A stretch of 64,000 nucleotides of DNA. It comes from Limnobaculum parvum. Lineage in GTDB: Bacteria > Pseudomonadota > Gammaproteobacteria > Enterobacterales > Enterobacteriaceae. A program made the translations under genes and the position numbers. How positions within the stretch are numbered: the first letter of the stretch is position 1; the number at the start of each line of letters is the position of its first letter. The notes under the pieces are model-generated. The model searched no databases and was not told the origin of the DNA. It saw only the letters and a list, made by a program, of their open reading frames with translations. The stretch lies in assembly GCF_003096015.2 (NCBI RefSeq), contig NZ_CP029185.2, positions 1,039,001 through 1,103,000 on the forward strand, in the 5' to 3' direction. This document shows, one piece after another, positions 59,562-64,000 of the stretch.

Positions 59562-60470
59562 ATGTCGATGACAAAAATTCTTTTGTTTGGCAAAACAGGG
59601 CAAGTAGGCTGGGAGTTGCAGCGCTCACTGGCGCCGTTGGGAAATATCATTGCAGTTGATGTCCACTCTACTGAATATTGTGGTGATTTTAGCAATCCGG
59701 AAGGAATTGCTGAGACTGTGCGCAGTGTAAAACCCGATATTATCGTCAATGCTGCAGCACACACTGCTGTAGATAAGGCAGAAAGCGAACCTGATTTTGC
59801 TTACTTGCTGAATGCTACTAGTGTAGAAACTATTGCGAAAGAGGCTGAAAAGCTAAAATCTTGGCTGGTTCATTATTCGACTGACTATGTTTTTCCTGGT
59901 AACGGCGAAAAACCTTGGTTGGAGACAGATATGACTGTCCCGCTAAATGTTTATGGCAAGACTAAACTTGGGGGGGAGTTGGCAGTTCAAAATAATTGCA
60001 CAAAACATCTGATTTTTCGTACCAGTTGGGTATTCGCATGTAAGGGTAATAATTTTGCAAAAACGATGCTGAAGCTGGCAAAAGAACGTAATTCGCTCTC
60101 GATAATTAATGATCAATTCGGGGCACCAACAGGTGCTGAATTACTTGCCGACTGTACTGCACACGCTATCCGTATTGCGTTAGATAAACCCGAGGTTACA
60201 GGGCTTTATCATCTCGTTTCTGCGGGAACGACTACGTGGTTTGACTATGCTAAATTTGTTTTTGATGAAGCGAGAAAGGCTGGTTTAGTTTTGGCTGTGG
60301 AAAACACTTATCCGGTGTCAACAAGTTCCTATCCAACAGCTGCAACTCGTCCCCATAATTCACGCCTGAATACACAGAAGTTCCAGCAAACGTTTAACTT
60401 AATATTACCTGAATGGGAAGTTGGTGTTAAGAGGATGCTGGTAGAGTTATTTTCTGCCACAGAAATCTAA
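59562..60470 (+). CDS. rfbD: dTDP-4-dehydrorhamnose reductase
   Basis: Last enzyme of dTDP-L-rhamnose synthesis. 302 residues; NAD(P) loop LLFGKTGQVGWEL, catalytic YGKTKLGGE, STDYVFPGNG, and the family ending ATRPHNSRLNTQKF. Good ribosome site (GAGAAATAGAA). A 202-base gap separates it from wzz. The upstream pathway enzymes RfbA and RfbB are not in the window. Confidence 0.95.
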   Translation: MSMTKILLFGKTGQVGWELQRSLAPLGNIIAVDVHSTEYCGDFSNPEGIAETVRSVKPDIIVNAAAHTAVDKAESEPDFAYLLNATSVETIAKEAEKLKSWLVHYSTDYVFPGNGEKPWLETDMTVPLNVYGKTKLGGELAVQNNCTKHLIFRTSWVFACKGNNFAKTMLKLAKERNSLSIINDQFGAPTGAELLADCTAHAIRIALDKPEVTGLYHLVSAGTTTWFDYAKFVFDEARKAGLVLAVENTYPVSTSSYPTAATRPHNSRLNTQKFQQTFNLILPEWEVGVKRMLVELFSATEI

Positions 60471-60552
60471 AACTGTATTATTTTTCAAGACTGCATCAGT
60501 AAAGAATGATTGCAATAGATATTTGCTGGAAATGATTAAAGGTTATCTATAA

Positions 60553-61104
60553 ATGATGAATGTTATTAAAACTGAAATCCCTGATGTATTAATTTTTGAA
60601 CCACGAGTTTTTGGTGATGACCGTGGATTTTTCTTTGAAAGTTTTAATCAGAAGGTTTTTGAAGAGGCTGTAGGATATAAAATAGACTTTATTCAGGATA
60701 ATCATTCTAAATCAAGCAAAGGTGTTTTACGCGGTTTGCATTATCAATTGCCACCATTTGCGCAAGCTAAGTTAGTTCGCTGTATAGTGGGTGAGGTTTT
60801 TGATATAGTGGTTGACATACGTAAGAATTCACCAACCTGCGGTAAATGGGTTGGAGTAAATTTATCTGCTGAGAATAAGCGCCAACTTTGGATACCTGAA
60901 GGATTTGCTCACGGTTTTCTTGTTTTGAGTGAATTAGCTGAATTCGTTTACAAAACGACAAATTATTATTCCAAAGAATGTGAAAGAAGTATTATTTATA
61001 ATGATCTATCATTAAATATAAATTGGCCTGGTGACAGTGTTTCTTTTGTGCTTTCTGAAAAAGATAAATTAGCAGATAAATACAAAGATATAATATATTT
61101 TTAA
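60553..61104 (+). CDS. rfbC: dTDP-4-dehydrorhamnose 3,5-epimerase
   Basis: Cupin-fold epimerase, 183 residues. FEPRVFGDDRGFFFESFNQ, DNHSKSSKGVLRGLHYQ with the catalytic His, and PEGFAHGFLVLSE are diagnostic. Works between RfbB and RfbD in dTDP-rhamnose synthesis. Codon use becomes more AT-rich towards its end and in the following genes. Confidence 0.95.
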   Translation: MMNVIKTEIPDVLIFEPRVFGDDRGFFFESFNQKVFEEAVGYKIDFIQDNHSKSSKGVLRGLHYQLPPFAQAKLVRCIVGEVFDIVVDIRKNSPTCGKWVGVNLSAENKRQLWIPEGFAHGFLVLSELAEFVYKTTNYYSKECERSIIYNDLSLNINWPGDSVSFVLSEKDKLADKYKDIIYF

Positions 61105-61169
61105 TTTAAAAATCATATATCTTTGCTAAAGAATATCATATATCACAATTACATATTACGAGAGAAATA

Positions 61170-61574
61170 ATGGAAATTCAATTAATTCCTTTACAAAAAC
61201 ATGGCGATGAAAGAGGTCTATTAATTGCACTGGAAGAGGAAAAGAATATTCCATTCCCTATAAAGCGTGTTTATTATATGTTTGATACATTGAAAGACAT
61301 TCGCAGGGGGTATCATGCCCATAAATCAATTAGACAAATAGCTATTGCCGTTAGAGGACAATGTAAATTTCATCTTGATGATGGAAAGTTAAAAAAACAA
61401 GTATTATTGGATGATCCCGCAAAGGGATTATTAATTGAACCATATATATGGCATGAGATGTATGATTTTAGTGATGATTGTATATTAATGGTATTAGCAA
61501 ATGATTTTTACGATGAGGCCGATTATATTCGTAACTATACAGAGTTTATGGAGGATATAAATGAACATCCATAG
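61170..61574 (+). CDS. fdtA: dTDP-4-oxo-6-deoxyglucose 3,4-ketoisomerase (FdtA/QdtA type)
   Basis: 134-residue cupin of the WxcM-like family. DERGLLIALEE, RVYYMFDTLKDIRRGYHAHK with the active-site His pair, and KGLLIEPYIWHEMYDF match FdtA/QdtA enzymes, which shift the keto group of dTDP-4-oxo-6-deoxyglucose to C3. Whether it is the galacto (Fdt, leading to Fuc3NAc) or gluco (Qdt, Qui3NAc) type cannot be decided by eye. Confidence 0.85.
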   Translation: MEIQLIPLQKHGDERGLLIALEEEKNIPFPIKRVYYMFDTLKDIRRGYHAHKSIRQIAIAVRGQCKFHLDDGKLKKQVLLDDPAKGLLIEPYIWHEMYDFSDDCILMVLANDFYDEADYIRNYTEFMEDINEHP

Positions 61575-62028
61575 TCTTAGTGACGTAAAATCAACGTCTA
61601 TAGGTAAGGGGACTAATATTTGGCAATTTGTCGTTGTATTGAAAGGCGCTGTTATTGGTGAAAACTGTAATATTTGTGCAAATACTTTAATAGAGAATGA
61701 TGTAATAATTGGAAATAATGTCACCGTTAAAAGTGGTGTATACATTTGGGATGGTGTAGAACTTGAGGATAATGTATTTATTGGACCGTGCGTGACATTT
61801 ACGAATGATAAAATTCCACGTTCAAAAATATATCCTGATAAGTTTTTAAAAATAAAAGTCAAAAAAGGTGCTTCAATAGGAGCAAATGCAACTATTCTTC
61901 CCGGTGTAACTATCGGCGAGATGGCTATGGTTGGTGCTGGCAGCGTGGTGACCAAAGACGTTCCTGCATATGCTGTTGTTGTCGGCAATCCTGCAAAAGT
62001 AATTAGGTGGATGAGTCAAGATGAATAA
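61561..62028 (+). CDS. fdtC: Hexapeptide-repeat sugar N-acetyltransferase (FdtC-like)
   Basis: 155 residues with left-handed beta-helix repeats (IGENCNICANTLIEND, IGNNVTVKSGVYI, IGANATILPGVTIGEMAMVG) and the ending AYAVVVGNPAKVIRWM. In this context it should acetylate dTDP-3-amino-3,6-dideoxyhexose. Its start lies within the end of fdtA (14-base overlap, GAGG upstream) and its end overlaps fdtB by 8 bases. Confidence 0.85.
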   Translation: MNIHSLSDVKSTSIGKGTNIWQFVVVLKGAVIGENCNICANTLIENDVIIGNNVTVKSGVYIWDGVELEDNVFIGPCVTFTNDKIPRSKIYPDKFLKIKVKKGASIGANATILPGVTIGEMAMVGAGSVVTKDVPAYAVVVGNPAKVIRWMSQDE

Positions 62029-63127
62029 TATTATTTTTTTGGATTTAAAAAAGATAAATTCTCAATACGAATATGAATTAAAAGAAGCATGTAGCAGAGT
62101 AATTGATTCTGGCTGGTATATCATGGGAAAAGAGTTAACTGAGTTTGAGGCTGAATTTGCTTCTTATTGCAATACTAAGCATTGTATTGGAGTAGCTAAT
62201 GGGCTTGATGCCTTAATATTGGTGTTAAGAGCATGGAAAGAACTTGGCTTACTCAATGATGGCGATGAAGTTATTGTCCCTGCGAATACCTACATCGCAT
62301 CAATTTTAGCAATTTCTGAAAACGGATTGAAACCGGTATTGTGTGAGCCTAATATAGATACTTATAATCTTGATGCTCAGGGTATTAAAAAGTGTATTAC
62401 ATCTAAGACAAAAGCCATTCTACCTGTCCATATTTATGGAACCATATCTCCAATGGATGAGATTTGCCAGTTAGCAAAAGATCACAATTTACTTATTCTG
62501 GAAGATTGTGCTCAGTCACATGGTGCAGAAATTGCTGGCGTTAAAGCTGGGGCATGGGGAGATGCCAGTGGATTTAGTTTCTACCCAGGTAAAAACCTGG
62601 GAGCGCTAGGTGATGCCGGTGCTATAACAACAAATGATGATAAGTTAGCTGATATCTTAGTTGCTCTTAGAAACTATGGCTCACATAAAAAATATGAGAA
62701 CCTATACCAAGGGGTCAATAGTAGACTTGATGAAATCCAAGCTGCAATGTTGAGAGTGAAAATAAAATACTTGGCTGATGAAACTATACTTAGACAGAAA
62801 ATTGCTGAGTACTATTTATCAAAAATTAATAATCCGCTAGTTACATTACCGAATTATCAAGAGAGAAATAGGCATGTCTGGCATTTATTCGTGCTGAGAT
62901 GCAAAGAAAGGTCCAGATTACAAAGCTATTTATCAGAAAATGGCATTCAAACACTAATTCACTATCCTATTCCTCCACATAAACAGAAGGCATATCAAGA
63001 GTTCAATGATTATGTTTTACCTCTAACGGAACAGATTCACAGGGAAATTTTATCTATCCCTATAAGTCCTGTTATGGAGACTGCTGAAATTGATTGTGTT
63101 GTAAATATCATTAATAACTTTAGATAA
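62021..63127 (+). CDS. fdtB: dTDP-3-oxo-6-deoxyhexose aminotransferase (FdtB type)
   Basis: 368-residue DegT/DnrJ/EryC1 PLP aminotransferase. GVANGLDALILVLRA, LEDCAQSHGAE, and FSFYPGKNLGALGDAGA with the PLP-lysine are diagnostic; RNYGSHKKYENLYQGVNSRL is typical of the FdtB/QdtB subgroup. It installs the 3-amino group. Stop shares a base with the next start. Confidence 0.9.
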   Translation: MNNIIFLDLKKINSQYEYELKEACSRVIDSGWYIMGKELTEFEAEFASYCNTKHCIGVANGLDALILVLRAWKELGLLNDGDEVIVPANTYIASILAISENGLKPVLCEPNIDTYNLDAQGIKKCITSKTKAILPVHIYGTISPMDEICQLAKDHNLLILEDCAQSHGAEIAGVKAGAWGDASGFSFYPGKNLGALGDAGAITTNDDKLADILVALRNYGSHKKYENLYQGVNSRLDEIQAAMLRVKIKYLADETILRQKIAEYYLSKINNPLVTLPNYQERNRHVWHLFVLRCKERSRLQSYLSENGIQTLIHYPIPPHKQKAYQEFNDYVLPLTEQIHREILSIPISPVMETAEIDCVVNIINNFR

Positions 63128-64000
63128 TGAAAAAAATTTATAAAGTCACCTTCTTTTCTGGATGTTATACACTTCTAAAGATGGCGGCTGGGTTTATTGT
63201 TAGCAAAGTCATTGCAATATATGCAGGACCGTCAGGTATGGCGATGCTTGGCCAATTGCAAAGTATTATTGTTATTATCAATGGACTTGTTACAGCCCCG
63301 GCAGGCAATGGTCTTGTACGATATACAGCAGAAAATCATAACCAGAGTATAGTTTCATGTATTCCATGGTGGCGAGCATGTTTATGTATTTCATGTGCTC
63401 TAATGTTGTGCATAATTCCTTTAGTAATCTTTTGTGCGGATACTATTTCTTATTATGTATTTTCTACGAATAAATACGCATGGTTAATTATCTTAGGTTG
63501 TGTGGTATTGCCATTCTCGTTGGCTAATACGATTATATCATCAGTATTAAATGGTAAGGAGAAGTATAAGGAATTTATTTCACTTGGTATGTTTTCCGTT
63601 ATTATATCTACGACTTTAATAATAATACTGATAATCAATTATGGCTTAACAGGTGGATTGATTGCTATTGTACTAGGTAGCGCCTTATCTGGACTAGTTA
63701 TGCTTATTTACGCAATGACAACATCATGGTTTAAAATAAAGTATTGGATAGGAAAGACAGATAAGGAAAGTTTAAAAGGAATATTTGGTTATACCATTAT
63801 GGCATTAACCACTGCAGTAACGGCTCCCATTGCTCTAATATTAGTGCGTAATATCATAGTTGAGGAGTCCGGTTGGAATCAAGCTGGTCAATGGCAGTCA
63901 GTATGGAAAATATCTGAAGTTTATCTTAGTGTAATTACAATAGCACTAAGCACATATGTTATACCAAAGCTTTCATTGCTTAAGAATCCAATAGTTATTA
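63127..64000 (+). CDS. wzx: Polysaccharide flippase, WzxE-like, cut by the window end
   Basis: ATG at 63127 overlaps the fdtB stop (TAATG). The 291 codons present encode a hydrophobic protein with at least seven membrane segments and a WzxE-like pattern: CYTLLKMAAGFIVSKVIAIY at the start, GYTIMALTTAVTAPIALILV and VRNIIVEESGWNQAGQWQSV in the middle. WzxE of the enterobacterial common antigen pathway carries Fuc4NAc-containing units; this relative beside Fdt genes probably moves a unit with Fuc3NAc or Qui3NAc. It is clearly different from the first Wzx at 49.5 kb. Confidence 0.85.
   Translation, partial: MKKIYKVTFFSGCYTLLKMAAGFIVSKVIAIYAGPSGMAMLGQLQSIIVIINGLVTAPAGNGLVRYTAENHNQSIVSCIPWWRACLCISCALMLCIIPLVIFCADTISYYVFSTNKYAWLIILGCVVLPFSLANTIISSVLNGKEKYKEFISLGMFSVIISTTLIIILIINYGLTGGLIAIVLGSALSGLVMLIYAMTTSWFKIKYWIGKTDKESLKGIFGYTIMALTTAVTAPIALILVRNIIVEESGWNQAGQWQSVWKISEVYLSVITIALSTYVIPKLSLLKNPIVI

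Noticed and set aside
1..64000. tRNA or rRNA genes
   Set aside because: I found no cloverleaf with conserved TTC and CCA-type ends nor rRNA motifs in the window.

Overview
The window reads as chromosome of an Enterobacterales bacterium, most likely of the Budviciaceae (Pragia/Budvicia-like). This placement is inferred from protein resemblance and gene order, not from a marker gene. The conserved blocks follow the Escherichia coli order around dapA-bamC-purC-ypfJ-tmcA-dapE-yffB and ypeA-yfeY-yfeX-cysPTWAM-crr-ptsI-ptsH-cysK, with accessory blocks dropped in between.

Layout. 1-8.4 kb: housekeeping genes (dapA end, bamC, purC, ypfJ, a yeaL-like gene, tmcA, then on the minus strand yffB-dapE-M15 peptidase-ypfN). 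8.4-20.1 kb: an orphan type VI secretion island. It holds a VgrG spike, a very large multidomain effector with a GH19 lysozyme/chitinase-like C-terminus, its coupled periplasmic immunity candidate, and about 5 kb of very AT-rich DNA made of further immunity-like genes, a displaced amidase-like toxin module, toxin-tail remnants and frameshifted genes. 20.1-28.9 kb: nitrate/nitrite two-component system narQ-narP, divergent from the periplasmic nitrate reductase operon napFDAGHBC. 28.9-37.4 kb: yaiI, ypeA, yfeY, yfeX and the sulfate/thiosulfate operon cysPTWA-cysM, with three copies of an interspersed repeat of about 135-165 bp. 37.4-42.9 kb: macAB efflux genes divergent from an OmpR-family regulator and sensor kinase. 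42.9-47.2 kb: the PTS genes crr, ptsI, ptsH and cysK. 47.2-64 kb: two adjacent surface-polysaccharide loci, each headed by an ops (RfaH recruitment) element. The first (gnu to galE) has its own Wzx and Wzy and a CDP-glycerol synthase plus LicD pair. The second (wzz, rfbD, rfbC, fdtA, fdtC, fdtB, a second Wzx cut by the window end) makes dTDP-linked deoxy sugars. An intact IS3-family element and a fragment of a related copy separate them.

The part most worth attention is the toxin/immunity cassette array at 14.4-20.0 kb. The GC drop inside the effector gene, repeated toxin tails overlapping immunity starts, a duplicated immunity tail and a 14-bp direct repeat all point to serial cassette replacement behind a fixed VgrG/effector trunk. 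Several frameshifts there lie in homopolymers and could be decay, slippage or sequencing error; raw reads are needed to tell.
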